Shown here piece after piece: positions 17,576 through 26,701 of a DNA stretch of 64,000 bases. Origin of the DNA: Mycobacterium shigaense (GTDB lineage: Bacteria > Actinomycetota > Actinomycetes > Mycobacteriales > Mycobacteriaceae); assembly GCF_002356315.1 (NCBI RefSeq), contig NZ_AP018164.1:1922001-1986000 (forward strand), given 5' to 3'. Numbering within the stretch: position 1 is the stretch's first letter; every line of letters begins with the position of its first letter. The notes beneath the pieces were generated by a model. The model had not been told where the DNA came from. It was given only the letters and a program-made list of their open reading frames with translations, and searched no databases. The position numbers were made by a program, and so were the translations under genes.

Positions 17576-18637
17576 ATGAACACCCCTGTGCGTGCCCGCC
17601 GTAAGCTGCCCGAGTCGCCGTACCTGGCCGCGCTGGCCGGTCGCAAACCCCACCGGGTGCCGGTGTGGTTCATGCGGCAGGCCGGCCGTTCGCTGCCCGA
17701 GTACCGCAAGTTGCGCGAACGACACAGCATGCTGGCGGCGTGCTTGCAGCCGGAGGTCGTCTGCGAGATCACCCTGCAGCCCATCCGGCGTCACGACGTC
17801 GACGCCGCGATCCTGTTCTCCGACATCGTGGTACCGCTGCGCGCTGCGGGCATAGATCTGGACATCGTCGCCGACGTCGGGCCGGTGATCGCCCACCCGA
17901 TCCGCACCGACGCCGACATCGATGCGATGAAACCGCTTGAGGCACAGGCAATTCAGCCGGTGAGCGAGGCGGTGGCGCTGCTCGTCGACGCGCTGGGCGA
18001 GGTGCCGCTGATCGGTTTCGCCGGTGCGCCGTTTACCCTGGCGTCCTATCTCGTCGAGGGCGGCCCCAGCCGGAATCACGCCCGCACCAAGACCATGATG
18101 CTGTCCGAGCCGGCGAGCTGGCACGCGCTGATGTCGAAGCTGGCCGATCTGACCGTCGCGTTTCTGCGTGGCCAGATCGAGGCCGGGATCGACGCCATCC
18201 AGGTGTTCGACTCGTGGGCCGGGACGCTGTCGCTGGCCGATTACCGCCAATACGTGTTGCCGCACAGCGCGCGGGTCTTCGCCACCCTGGCCGAATACCG
18301 CATACCGATGACGCATTTCGGGGTCGGGACCGCCGAGCTGCTGGGTGCGATGAGCGAAGCGGGCGCGACAACCGTCGGCGTGGACTGGCGCACCTCGCTC
18401 ACCGATGCCGCGGCTAGGGTGCGGCCCGGCACCGCGCTGCAGGGCAACCTCGATCCCGTCGTGCTGCTGGCCGGCTGGCCGGCGGTGGAGCGTGCCGCGC
18501 GCGCCGTCGTCGACGACGGGCGACGCGCGGTGGACGCCGGGGCCCGCGGCCACGTGTTCAATCTGGGGCACGGGGTGCTGCCGGAGACCGACCCCGGTGT
18601 GCTGACCGACCTGGTGTCGCTGGTCCACTCGCTATGA
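17576..18637 (+). CDS. hemE: Uroporphyrinogen decarboxylase
   Basis: This enzyme converts uroporphyrinogen III to coproporphyrinogen III in haem synthesis. It is 353 aa. Both family signatures are present: [16 protein letters not shown] near the N-terminus and [17 protein letters not shown] near residues 148-164. The catalytic aspartate lies in [19 protein letters not shown] 17576 fits the start of homology. Its stop overlaps the hemY start (ATGA), making hemE-hemY-hemQ a tight operon for the coproporphyrin-dependent branch. Confidence 0.97.
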   Translation: MNTPVRARRKLPESPYLAALAGRKPHRVPVWFMRQAGRSLPEYRKLRERHSMLAACLQPEVVCEITLQPIRRHDVDAAILFSDIVVPLRAAGIDLDIVADVGPVIAHPIRTDADIDAMKPLEAQAIQPVSEAVALLVDALGEVPLIGFAGAPFTLASYLVEGGPSRNHARTKTMMLSEPASWHALMSKLADLTVAFLRGQIEAGIDAIQVFDSWAGTLSLADYRQYVLPHSARVFATLAEYRIPMTHFGVGTAELLGAMSEAGATTVGVDWRTSLTDAAARVRPGTALQGNLDPVVLLAGWPAVERAARAVVDDGRRAVDAGARGHVFNLGHGVLPETDPGVLTDLVSLVHSL

Positions 18638-20010
18638 GTGCTCGCTCGTATTGCGTTGTGGGCGGTGGTATTTCGGGTTTGACCGCAGCCTACCGGCTGC
18701 GTCAGGCGGCCGGCGACGACGCGAGCATCACGCTGTTGCACCCGGATGAGAAGCTCGGCGGCATCCTGCGCACCGAGCCGGTGGCCGGGCGTCCGATGGA
18801 CGTGGGTGCCGAGGCGTTCGTGCTCAGGCGCCCCGAGATGCCGGCCCTGCTGGCCGAATTGGGGCTGTCGGAACGCCAATTGGGCACCACCGGCGTCCGG
18901 CCGTTGATCTACAGCCAGCAGTCGTTGCACCCGCTGCCGCCGGCCACCGTCGTGGGGATTCCCTCGTCGGCGGCGTCGATGGGTGGGCTGGTCGACGACG
19001 CGACCGTCGCGTGGATCGACACCGAACCCACCCGCCCGCTGAGCTGGACGCTGGGCAGCGACCCTGCGGTGGCCGAGCTGGTCGGCGAGCGCTTCGGGGA
19101 GCAGGCGGTGGCCCGTTCGGTGGACCCGCTGCTGAGCGGGGTGTACGCGGGCTCGGCGGCGACGATCGGGCTGCGGGCCGCGGCCCCCGGCGTGGCGGCC
19201 GCCCTCGACCGCGGCGCGGCCAGCCTGACCGAGGCGGTGCGTGCGGCAGCGCCGCCGGCCAGCAGCGCCCCGGTGTTCGGGGCGATCGATGGTAGCTACC
19301 AGGTGCTGGTCGACGAACTCCGCGAGCGCAGCCGGGCGCGGTGGGTGCGCGCCGCGGTGCAGCGGATCGAGCCTGCGGGCTCGGGCTGGTCGCTGCGCGA
19401 TGACGCCGGAACGGCCTGGGAAGCAGACGCCGCGATCCTGGCCATCCCCGCCCCGCGCGTCGCGCGGTTGATTTCCGCCGTGGCGCCGGACAGTTCGGCG
19501 GCCGCGAGCCGGGTCACCAGCGCGTCGTCGGCGGTGCTGGCGCTCGCCGTGCCGGGTGACACCGCGTTTCCCGAGTGCTCGGGCGTGCTGGTGGCGTCCG
19601 GTGAGCGCCTGCACGCCAAGGCGATCACGTTGTCATCGCGCAAATGGGGCATTCCGGGGGACGTGCAGTTCCTGCGACTGTCGTTTGGGCGGTTCGGCGA
19701 CGACCTGGCCGTCACCGCCACCGACGAGCAGCTGCTGGCCTGGGCGGCCGACGACCTGGCGACGGTGTTCGGGTTGCGGGTCGAGCCCGTCGACGCCCGG
19801 ATGCAGCGCTGGATCGAGGCGATGCCGCAGTACGGGCCGGGGCACGCCGACCTGGTCGCCGAGATCCGCGCCGGCCTGCCGCCGACGCTGGCCGTGGCCG
19901 GCAGCTACCTCGACGGGATCGGGGTGCCGGCCTGCATCGGGGCGGCCGGCCGCGCCGCCGAGCGCGTGATCGGGGCCACCGGTGGCGCCGGCGCCGGAGT
20001 GGCACGATAG
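18634..20010 (+). CDS. hemY: Coproporphyrinogen III / protoporphyrinogen oxidase (HemY/CgoX)
   Basis: This FAD-dependent enzyme oxidises the porphyrinogen macrocycle using oxygen. In actinobacteria the likely substrate is coproporphyrinogen III (CgoX), which matches the neighbouring hemQ. It is 458 aa. The N-terminal dinucleotide-binding motif is [18 protein letters not shown]. The FAD-binding C-terminus includes [22 protein letters not shown] 18634 overlaps the hemE stop by 4 nt, and hemQ starts 6 nt after its stop. The M. tuberculosis gene is Rv2677c. Confidence 0.95.
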   Translation: MSARSYCVVGGGISGLTAAYRLRQAAGDDASITLLHPDEKLGGILRTEPVAGRPMDVGAEAFVLRRPEMPALLAELGLSERQLGTTGVRPLIYSQQSLHPLPPATVVGIPSSAASMGGLVDDATVAWIDTEPTRPLSWTLGSDPAVAELVGERFGEQAVARSVDPLLSGVYAGSAATIGLRAAAPGVAAALDRGAASLTEAVRAAAPPASSAPVFGAIDGSYQVLVDELRERSRARWVRAAVQRIEPAGSGWSLRDDAGTAWEADAAILAIPAPRVARLISAVAPDSSAAASRVTSASSAVLALAVPGDTAFPECSGVLVASGERLHAKAITLSSRKWGIPGDVQFLRLSFGRFGDDLAVTATDEQLLAWAADDLATVFGLRVEPVDARMQRWIEAMPQYGPGHADLVAEIRAGLPPTLAVAGSYLDGIGVPACIGAAGRAAERVIGATGGAGAGVAR

Positions 20011-20015
20011 GTCCC

Positions 20016-20711
20016 ATGGCCAAGATCGACTTCGACGCGCTGAACGCTACGATTCGCTACCTGATGTTCTCGGTGTTCTCGGTGCGGCCGGGCGCGCTCG
20101 GCGAGCAACGCGAGGCCGTGATCGAGGACGCGACCCGGTTCTTCAAGCAGCAGGAGGAACGCGGCGTCGTGGTGCGCGGTCTCTACGACGTCGCGGGTCT
20201 GCGCGCCGACGCGGATTTCATGGTCTGGACGCACGCCGAGCGTGTCGAGGCACTGCAGGCGACCTACGCCGACTTCCGCCGCACTACCTCGCTGGGGCAG
20301 GTCAGCTTGCCGGTGTGGAGCAGCGTGGCGCTGCACCGCCCCGCGGAGTTCAACAAGAGCCACATCCCCGCGTTCCTGGCCGGCGAAGAGCCCGGCGCCT
20401 ACATCTGCGTCTATCCGTTCGTGCGGTCCTACGAGTGGTACCTGCTGCCCGACGAGGAGCGCCGCCGGATGCTCGCCGAGCACGGGATGGCCGCCCGCGA
20501 GTACAAGGATGTCCGGGCCAACACGGTCCCGGCGTTCGCCCTGGGGGACTACGAGTGGCTACTGGCCTTCGAGGCGCCCGAACTGCACCGCATCGTCGAC
20601 CTGATGCGGGAACTGCGCGCCACCGACGCTCGCCGGCACACCCGCGAGGAGACGCCGTTCTTCACCGGCCCGCGGGTGGCCGTCGAGCAGCTGGTGAATT
20701 CGCTACCCTGA
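20016..20711 (+). CDS. hemQ: Coproheme decarboxylase HemQ (ChdC)
   Basis: This enzyme of the chlorite dismutase-like superfamily carries out the last step of the coproporphyrin-dependent pathway, oxidative decarboxylation of coprohaem to haem b. It is 231 aa and corresponds to Rv2676c. Recognisable stretches are [38 protein letters not shown] and [18 protein letters not shown]. It is the third gene of hemE-hemY-hemQ. The ferrochelatase that precedes it in the pathway is not encoded in this window. Confidence 0.95.
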   Translation: MAKIDFDALNATIRYLMFSVFSVRPGALGEQREAVIEDATRFFKQQEERGVVVRGLYDVAGLRADADFMVWTHAERVEALQATYADFRRTTSLGQVSLPVWSSVALHRPAEFNKSHIPAFLAGEEPGAYICVYPFVRSYEWYLLPDEERRRMLAEHGMAAREYKDVRANTVPAFALGDYEWLLAFEAPELHRIVDLMRELRATDARRHTREETPFFTGPRVAVEQLVNSLP

Positions 20712-20717
20712 CGGACC

Positions 20718-20878
20718 GCGCAGTACGGGTAGTCGGCCTCCCATGCGATGTTGTCGATGCCGATCTGGTGTCGCAGCTGGACCCTGACGTGGTCGCTGAT
20801 GGGGCACGTCAGGAAGCGTTCGCGAAACACTCGCTGGGCAGCTTGCCGCCGACGCGGCGGCGGAAGCGTTCAGTCAGC
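20718..20878 (-). pseudogene. Amidohydrolase (metal-dependent hydrolase) C-terminal remnant
   Basis: The minus strand carries VFRERFLTCPISDHVRVQLR and then QIGIDNIAWEADYPY, which is the well-known C-terminal block of mycobacterial amidohydrolase-2 TIM-barrel proteins (an F-R-E segment, then G-I/V-D-x-I-x-W-E-x-D-Y-P). Just upstream, in a different frame, lies GGKLPSE, which normally precedes the FRE segment directly, so a frameshift separates them. Nothing of the preceding barrel remains. It is next to another broken hydrolase gene. The boundaries are approximate. Confidence 0.55.
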
Positions 20879-20900
20879 CCGGCGGCGGACCGCCGACGCG

Positions 20901-21818
20901 CTAACCCCCGGCACCTGCGGAGGGCGTTGTGGCGGAGGCAATGTGGTCGAGAACATGGGTGAGCACGGCGTCTGGTGCTTCGATTTGTGGCCAGTGGCCG
21001 ATGTCGGTGTCCAGCATCACCACGTCGGCGTCGGGAATGACCTGCCGGTACCGCTCGGCCATGTGCCGGCCGGAATTGGGATCGGCCGGCCCGTCGATCA
21101 ACCGCATTGGGACGGCTGTCTGCCGCATCGCGCGCACCCAGCGGTTGCGGTGCGTCAAGCGGTCGTTGATGAACCGTCCGACCTTGTGGGAGACGCGTTT
21201 GCCGTCGTTGTACTCCAGGATTTCGTTGAACTACTGTCGCAGCGTGGGTGACGGCTTGGTCTGGGCGCCGAAGAGTTCGTCGATCGTGCGCTCGAGGACG
21301 CGCCTGGACAGCACCACTTTGCGGAACCGGCTGGCGACCGCGCCGAGTCCGGTCTGCGACAACAGGATCTGGGCGAGTCGAGGCGTATAGACCTCGTTGA
21401 ACAATCCGCCGTTGAGCCAGGTCATCGAGCGGATGTGCAATGTAGCCGAAGTCGCTCCTGCTTCGTGGCGTGCCAGAAGTTCTTGCGCAACGGAGTCGCC
21501 GATGTCGTGGGTGACGATGTGCACGCTGTCCACCCCGAGGCGCGCCAGCAGGGCCTCGTGCATGTCGGCATGGTCAGGCACGGAGTAGCCGTAGGCAACT
21601 GGCTTGTCGGAGAAGCCCATGCCCAGCATGTCGGGGGCGATGACGGTGAACTTCGACGTCAATGCCGGCCAGATGAAGGACCAATCCCAAGAGTTGAACG
21701 GATAGCCGTGAATCAACAACAGCGCGGGCCCGGCGCCTTCCATCCGGTAGAAGACGTCGAATCCCAGGTAGTCGAAGTGCCGACCGCCGGCTTTCCACGC
21801 TTCGAGTGCTGCATCCAT
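20901..21818 (-). pseudogene. Alpha/beta hydrolase interrupted by an in-frame TAG stop
   Basis: One continuous frame of 306 codons would encode a haloalkane dehalogenase/epoxide hydrolase-type protein. A single amber codon at 21231-21233 splits it. The first part (195 aa from ATG 21818) has the oxyanion segment LLIHGYPFNSWDW and the lid, with the nucleophile-elbow region as THDIGDSVAQ, so the usual Ser position is occupied by Asp. The part after the TAG reads FNEILEYNDGKRVSHKV and ends with PDADVVMLDTDIGHWPQIEAP, including the catalytic His. The upstream fragment lacks this His, so loss of function is likely. It is divergent from an HxlR regulator. Confidence 0.8.
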
Positions 21819-21871
21819 GCCCGCACTCTAACTGGGTTCTGATTTTGAACGCAATAGCCTAAGCTGGCGAC
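21819..21871. promoter_or_regulatory. Divergent promoter region between the hydrolase pseudogene and the HxlR regulator
   Basis: On the minus strand the -10 box TAGAGT (21825-21830 on the plus strand as ACTCTA) ends 6 nt before the hydrolase ATG, predicting a leaderless transcript. On the plus strand TAGCCT (21855-21860) lies 11 nt before the regulator ATG. Between them is an interrupted GTTC-N7-GAAC dyad (21836-21850), a candidate operator. The 53-bp spacing suggests the HxlR protein controls both genes. Confidence 0.4.
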
Positions 21872-22363
21872 ATGCGCCACGACGATCTCCACCTGGAACC
21901 GTGTTCGATCCTGCGGCCGCTCGGGTTGCTCGGCGACCGGTGGACGATGGTCGTGCTGCGGCAGGCCTTTGCGGGTGTGCGGCGCTTCGAGGACTTCCAC
22001 TCGGTGTTGGGCCTGAGCCGAGCGGTCCTGGCCGAGCGGCTGGCTCGACTGGTCGACGCGGGGATTTTCGAGCGACGGGCGTATCGCGACGCCCGGCGCA
22101 CGCGTCACGAATACCGCCTCACCGACAAGGGCATGGACCTGTATCCGGTGCTGATGGCGCTGCGCACCTGGGGCGACAAGTATCTGGCGCCGGACGGGCC
22201 GTTCGCGCACTACCGGCATGTCGAGTGCGGCGGCAGTGCTGAGATCCACCTCGTCTGTGATCGCTGCGGCGACGAGCTGACCGCCCGCGACGTGCAACTC
22301 GAGGCCGGCGCCGGCTTGCGGGCATGGGCGCTTGGAGACGCCGCGGGGTCGGGACCCGGCTGA
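21872..22363 (+). CDS. HxlR-family winged-helix transcriptional regulator
   Basis: This 163-residue DNA-binding protein belongs to the HxlR/MarR-like family. The conserved start of the domain is CSILRPLGLLGDRWTMVVLR. The recognition helix region is FEDFHSVLGLSRAVLAERLA, and the wing contains RRTRHEYRLTDKGMDLYPVL. The C-terminal part has a C-x2-C pair (LVCDRCGDEL) and HVECGG that might bind metal. It is divergent from the broken alpha/beta hydrolase, which it probably regulated. HxlR proteins often respond to aldehydes or other electrophiles. Confidence 0.88.
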   Translation: MRHDDLHLEPCSILRPLGLLGDRWTMVVLRQAFAGVRRFEDFHSVLGLSRAVLAERLARLVDAGIFERRAYRDARRTRHEYRLTDKGMDLYPVLMALRTWGDKYLAPDGPFAHYRHVECGGSAEIHLVCDRCGDELTARDVQLEAGAGLRAWALGDAAGSGPG

Positions 22364-22384
22364 GCCTTGCCCCGGCCGCGCTGG

Positions 22385-22807
22385 CTAGTGCTCGTCGGGA
22401 ACCAGGCGCAACGAGATCGAGTTGATGCAGTACCGCTGATCTGTGGGCGTCGGGTAGCCCTCGCCGGAGAACACGTGACCGAGGTGGCTGTGGCAGTTCG
22501 CGCAGAGCACCTCGGTGCGCGTCGTCCCGAACGAGTGGTCGGGCCGCAGGATCACCGCGTCGGAGCTCGACGGGTCGAAGAAGGATGGCCACCCGCAGTG
22601 CGACTCGAATTTTTCGGTGCTGCGGAACAGCTCAGCGCCGCAGGCGCGGCACTCGTAAACGCCCTGGGTCTTGGAGTCGGTGTATTCACCGGTGAACGGC
22701 CGCTCGGTGCCGGCTCGGCGTAGCACCTGAAACTCCTCGGGGGTGAGCTTCTTGCGCCATTCGTCGTCAGACAGCTGCAACTTCGGCTGAGTGTCGGGGG
22801 AGGTCAT
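22385..22807 (-). CDS. msrB: Peptide-methionine (R)-S-oxide reductase MsrB
   Basis: This enzyme reduces methionine-R-sulfoxide in proteins using thioredoxin. It is 140 aa. Two zinc-binding C-x2-C pairs are present (ECRACGAE and LCANCHSH). The SelR fold shows SHCGWPSFFDP and HLGHVFSGEGYPTPTDQRYC, and the catalytic cysteine is in RYCINSISL. It corresponds to Rv2674. Confidence 0.96.
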   Translation of the reverse strand: MTSPDTQPKLQLSDDEWRKKLTPEEFQVLRRAGTERPFTGEYTDSKTQGVYECRACGAELFRSTEKFESHCGWPSFFDPSSSDAVILRPDHSFGTTRTEVLCANCHSHLGHVFSGEGYPTPTDQRYCINSISLRLVPDEH

Positions 22808-22885
22808 GCTTCCACGCTAGCCCGAAAGGCGTTGACCCGCCGCTCCCCGCTGCGCCCGGCTGCGCCGCGCTGGCGATCACCGCGC

Positions 22886-24229
22886 CTAATGCAGGTGGCC
22901 CGCTGCGCCCGGCTGCGCCGCGGCGGCGATCGCCTCACGCTCCCGCTCGGCCGCCAGCCAGGCCGGATCGAGCCCGTTGTCCAGCCGGCCCTCGGCCTTG
23001 GCGTCGAGGTAGCGGAAGTAGAGCACGGTGAAAGCGACGATCAGCAGCAGCGACCACCCGTAGGTGATCTTGAGGTACTGCAGTGCGCGGCCGTATCTCA
23101 TGTACCGGTAGATCAGCCAGTCGTCCAACGCCATGAAGCCGTAGATCCCCAGCCATGCCGGCCAATTGCGGATCAGCGAGTTCGGCAGCACCACCGTCAT
23201 CAGGAACGGGAACAGCATCATCGAGTAGTAGCCCTGGGCCAGAGACGACACCAGGAACGACCACAGCAGCAGCACGCCCGACGAGCCGGTGTACCAGAAC
23301 AGCGGGTCGCGGGTGCGGTAGTAGCGGTACAGCAGCCACAGCGCGCCGATCGCCAACACCGTAAACAGGAGTCGCAGGAACACGATCAGCCAGGTGGGCA
23401 GGCCGAAGTACACGCCGTTGCCCTCGATCGAGCTGTTGAAGTAATCCCGGGTGCCCAGGAAGTAGGGCACCGTCTTGGTGACGAAGTCCATCGGGTCGCT
23501 GACCAACGGCCACGCGATCGCATTGATGACCACGGGCACCACCAACGCCGGCACCAGCGTGCGCCACTGCCGGTTCAGCAGCGGCAGCAACAGCAGCGGG
23601 CCCAGCACCGGTTTGAGCGTGAGCGTCAGGCCGATCACCAGCCCGGCCCACCACTGGTGGGACACCTTGCCGTCCAGCAGCCAGCGCAGGAAGAGCACCT
23701 CGGCCAGCAGGACGCAGCCGTTGATGTTGGTGAACACCAGCGTGCTGGTCACGCTCTCGGTGCAGAACATGCCCAGCAGCAGGGCGGGCGCGGCCACCGA
23801 CGAGATCGTGAACTTGAACAGCCGCAGCAGCAGATACCAGGCGATCAGGATCGCGATCGTGTTGATTCCGATGAACAGGTACCGCGACGGCGTGAAGGAC
23901 AGGTAGCCGAAGGGCGCCATCAGCAGCGTGCCGCCGGGCGGATACAGGTAGTGCGGGTCGACGTAGTCGAAGTGCTCGTTGTAGATGTCCCAGCCGTGCC
24001 GGAAGTTCAGCACGGCCCGATAGACCGGCTTGAAGTCGTCGGTGATGTTGCCGTTGAGGCACAGGATGATGCTGCGGTGCAACACCGACATGATGGCCAC
24101 CGGCCACAGCGCGGACCGCACGATGGTCGCGGTTTTCGGGGCGCCGGTCGGCGGCCGAAAAGCGGCCAGGGTCCGATCACGCAAGCCGGATCGAGTCGGG
24201 TCAGCAGCCGTCACCAGCGCACCGTACAC
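22886..24229 (-). CDS. aftC: Alpha-(1->3)-arabinofuranosyltransferase AftC
   Basis: This polytopic membrane glycosyltransferase (GT-C fold, GT87) adds alpha-1,3-arabinofuranose branches to arabinan using decaprenyl-phosphoryl-arabinose, in arabinogalactan and lipoarabinomannan synthesis. It is 447 aa with about 10-11 membrane segments. The catalytic periplasmic loop includes NGNITDDFKPVYRAVLNFR and NEHFDYVDPHYLYPPGGTLL. GTG 24229 gives VYGALVTAADPTRSGL, matching the start of Rv2673. The neighbours are as in M. tuberculosis. Confidence 0.95.
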   Translation of the reverse strand: MYGALVTAADPTRSGLRDRTLAAFRPPTGAPKTATIVRSALWPVAIMSVLHRSIILCLNGNITDDFKPVYRAVLNFRHGWDIYNEHFDYVDPHYLYPPGGTLLMAPFGYLSFTPSRYLFIGINTIAILIAWYLLLRLFKFTISSVAAPALLLGMFCTESVTSTLVFTNINGCVLLAEVLFLRWLLDGKVSHQWWAGLVIGLTLTLKPVLGPLLLLPLLNRQWRTLVPALVVPVVINAIAWPLVSDPMDFVTKTVPYFLGTRDYFNSSIEGNGVYFGLPTWLIVFLRLLFTVLAIGALWLLYRYYRTRDPLFWYTGSSGVLLLWSFLVSSLAQGYYSMMLFPFLMTVVLPNSLIRNWPAWLGIYGFMALDDWLIYRYMRYGRALQYLKITYGWSLLLIVAFTVLYFRYLDAKAEGRLDNGLDPAWLAAEREREAIAAAAQPGAAGHLH

Positions 24230-24303
24230 CGCAGCTTCGCCCGGCGACGATGCGGCCGCGCGGCGGGGGAGGAGGAGCTGGGCAATCGGAAAGGGCTCAA
24301 GTG

Positions 24304-25863
24304 TCAGGCGGGACAGTACGTGTCGGTGGTGGGTAGCTTGCCGCTGTCGAGATAACCGAGCAGCGGCGGGATCGCGCACGGCGAATAGACGCTGGCGCCG
24401 TGGCCGATGCCCTGCCACATCACCCGCTTGCTGGCCGCGGTGGCGTTGATGACGGTGGCTGCGGTGGCCGCGACGCCCTCGGATCCGACGATCGGGTCGC
24501 TCTGCACGCCCAGCAACACGACGTCGATCTTGAGGTCCTTGGGCGGCGGGGGCGGCGAATTGGTCGGCCAGTGCACGCATTTGACCAGGTTGAGCGCGGC
24601 CACGGTGCCGAACTGGGGGTAGAGCTTCCCCCAGGCGACGACGAGTTCGCGCACCCGGTCCGGGGTGGGACGGTTGACGGCGTCGCTGCAGCCGTTGACG
24701 AACTGGCCGTCGCTGTCCAGGGCGCCGGCGGCGCGGTTGATCAGCGCGCTGAGCTGGTTGGTGTCACCGGAGCGGGCCGCGGCCAGCGTGTTGGCCAGGG
24801 TCGTGGTGGTGCCGACGCGGTCGCCGGTGGGAAAGCCCAGGGCGACGGTGATGGCGTTGGCGACCTCGGCCACCGACGCGCCGCCGGGTCCCTTGCCGGC
24901 GCGGGCGTCGGCGAGCAGCGCGCTGACGGCGCCCTTCGGGTCGGGACCCAGCGCGCAGTTGACCGCGATGCATTGCGCGGCGAACGCGTCGAGCGCGGCC
25001 TGCTGGCCCTTCACCTGCTGCTCGGCAACGGCTTCGGCGTTGGTGCCCAAGGCAACCGGGGAGTCGAGGATCAGCCTGGCGACCTTGCTGGGTCGCGAGG
25101 AGGCGTAGGCCAGCGCGACCTGCGCGCCGTTGCCGATGCCGACCAACGCGACCGCGGGCACGTCCCACAGGCTGCGCAGCCGCTCGATGTCGGAGGCGGC
25201 GTGGGCGTCGTCGTAGGCGCTGGAGCCCGGCGCGATGGCGTCGGTGCAGTTCGTGGTCGCAGTGTTGGCGACGTCGGAAAGGTTGGCGACCGGGTCGTCG
25301 CCGGTCTCGAACTGCGCCTGATCCCGCATCGTCTGGCGGTCGGTGCGGTCCCGGCAGTCGATCGGGCTCGACGCGCCGATGCCGCGGCGGTCGACGGCGA
25401 CGATCGGGTGGGTTTGCAGCATGTCGGTACCCGCCCGCGACAGCCACACCGGCAGCTGCGTCGAGGACGGCAAATCGGTGCCAGTCGTGAAGACCAGGGG
25501 GCCGGCGTCCTTGGGGGTGCGGTTCGATTTGGCGCGGACCACCCCGATGTTCACGGTCCCGCTGCCGCCGTTGACCGGGTCGAGGTCGGCGTCGTAGTTC
25601 GCGCAATCCAGCTGGACGTCGGGCGCCGGGCGAACCCCGGCGTCGGTGAACGTCTTCGACGTGCAGTCGTGCCAGGACAAGTCGTTCTTGGGTGCGGCGA
25701 TCGGCGGCGGCCCCACCGGGGCGGGCTTGCTGGGGGCCACGCCCTGCGGCCGGGCACCGGAATCGGTGGCGAAGCGCGGGTCGGCGGCCAGGCCCGGGAC
25801 GCAGCCGGAGACGAGCGCGGTCACCGCAACGAGGATCGTGGCGAACGTGGCGTGCCGGCTCAT
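24304..25863 (-). CDS. Secreted alpha/beta hydrolase/protease-like lipoprotein (Rv2672-like)
   Basis: This is a predicted exported serine hydrolase of the tripeptidyl aminopeptidase (TAP)-like group, 519 aa. A signal peptide with a lipobox (TALVSGC, acylated Cys about 21) opens it. The catalytic core shows HPIVAVDRRGIGASSPIDC and the nucleophile elbow GIGNGAQ. In the standard fold the central residue of this elbow is Ser, but here it reads Asn, as judged by eye. The C-terminal TAP-like domain contains the His segment MWQGIGHGASVY. It corresponds to Rv2672. Because the elbow serine looks replaced, proteolytic activity is not certain. Confidence 0.85.
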   Translation of the reverse strand: MSRHATFATILVAVTALVSGCVPGLAADPRFATDSGARPQGVAPSKPAPVGPPPIAAPKNDLSWHDCTSKTFTDAGVRPAPDVQLDCANYDADLDPVNGGSGTVNIGVVRAKSNRTPKDAGPLVFTTGTDLPSSTQLPVWLSRAGTDMLQTHPIVAVDRRGIGASSPIDCRDRTDRQTMRDQAQFETGDDPVANLSDVANTATTNCTDAIAPGSSAYDDAHAASDIERLRSLWDVPAVALVGIGNGAQVALAYASSRPSKVARLILDSPVALGTNAEAVAEQQVKGQQAALDAFAAQCIAVNCALGPDPKGAVSALLADARAGKGPGGASVAEVANAITVALGFPTGDRVGTTTTLANTLAAARSGDTNQLSALINRAAGALDSDGQFVNGCSDAVNRPTPDRVRELVVAWGKLYPQFGTVAALNLVKCVHWPTNSPPPPPKDLKIDVVLLGVQSDPIVGSEGVAATAATVINATAASKRVMWQGIGHGASVYSPCAIPPLLGYLDSGKLPTTDTYCPA

Positions 25864-25887
25864 GCGACCACAGTAGCTTCGACTTTT

Positions 25888-26667
25888 TCAGGCCTTCACG
25901 TATCGGGTGTAAAGGTAGCCGGCGTCGTCGGTCAGGACGTGGGAGCAATGCATGCGGGTCAGCAGTTGCCCCGGGCCGGTCGCGATGCGGCGGGCCAGGC
26001 CGCCGACGATGTAGGGCGCGATGGTGAGACACAGCTCATCGAGCAGGTCGCGTTGCACGAACGCGCCCAGCAGCATCGGCCCGCCCTCGGTGAGGATGCG
26101 ATGCATGCCGCGCGACGCGAGGATCGTCAGCAGGGCGGCCTCGTCGACCTCGCCGGGGTCCTCGCCGGAACAGTCGACCACCTCGGCCAGGTCGGCGAGC
26201 AGGCGGCCGGCGCCGGCCGCGGCGGCGGTGCAGGTGAGCACCAGGGGCGGCACCTCGGTCCGGGTGAACACCGGCATGTCGCGGTCCAGGCGAGCCGATT
26301 TGGTGACGATCGCCAGTTGCGGGACTTCGGTCTGTCCCCGGGCCTGCCGGTGCTGGCGTGGCGCGACGCCGAGCTGCGCCCCGGAATAGCCCTCGATGCG
26401 TACGGTGCCCGCGCCGACCACGATGACGTCGGCGAGCTCGCGCAGCAGGTGGAAGATGAGCCGGTCGCCCGGCCCCGCCATGGTCCCGGTTTTGCCGTCC
26501 GCGGTGGCTCCGCCGTCGATGCTGGTGATGAAGTTCGCCCGCACCCAGGGCTGGTCCTGTTCCGGATATGCGTAGAGCTGGGGGAGCTCGCCGTCATCGA
26601 GTTGGCGCGCCGACCCGAGCAGCGTCAGTGGGGTCTCGGGGCCGCTGCCGGCCGCAGAGTCGGGCAT
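25888..26667 (-). CDS. RibD C-terminal/dihydrofolate reductase-like pyrimidine reductase (Rv2671-like)
   Basis: This is a 259-residue NADPH-dependent reductase with the RibD C-terminal fold and no deaminase domain. Substrate and cofactor motifs are WVRANFITSIDGGATADG, ADVIVVGAGTVRIEGY and LTEGGPMLLGAF. The M. tuberculosis homologue Rv2671 (named RibD) can act as an alternative dihydrofolate reductase when overexpressed, which is the basis for suspecting a pteridine substrate. It is divergent from the ZapE-like ATPase with 34 bp between the starts. Confidence 0.9.
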   Translation of the reverse strand: MPDSAAGSGPETPLTLLGSARQLDDGELPQLYAYPEQDQPWVRANFITSIDGGATADGKTGTMAGPGDRLIFHLLRELADVIVVGAGTVRIEGYSGAQLGVAPRQHRQARGQTEVPQLAIVTKSARLDRDMPVFTRTEVPPLVLTCTAAAAGAGRLLADLAEVVDCSGEDPGEVDEAALLTILASRGMHRILTEGGPMLLGAFVQRDLLDELCLTIAPYIVGGLARRIATGPGQLLTRMHCSHVLTDDAGYLYTRYVKA

Positions 26668-26689
26668 GAGGTTGATTGCAGCACGCCGT

Positions 26690-26695
26690 TACAGT
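26690..26695 (+). promoter_or_regulatory. -10 box (TACAGT) of a probable leaderless ZapE-like gene promoter
   Basis: TACAGT fits TANNNT and ends 6 nt before ATG 26702. This supports ATG 26702 over the in-frame ATG at 26666 as the real start, with a leaderless transcript. Confidence 0.5.
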
Positions 26696-26701
26696 TCCTG
26701 C

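Noticed and set aside
21231..21233. TAG read as an encoded amino acid (pyrrolysine-type recoding) in the alpha/beta hydrolase
   Set aside because: Mycobacteria have no known pyrrolysine system and nothing nearby supports recoding; a nonsense mutation is simpler.
22832..24355. A long plus-strand frame opposite aftC
   Set aside because: Gln/His/Arg-rich noise antisense to a well-conserved membrane protein gene.
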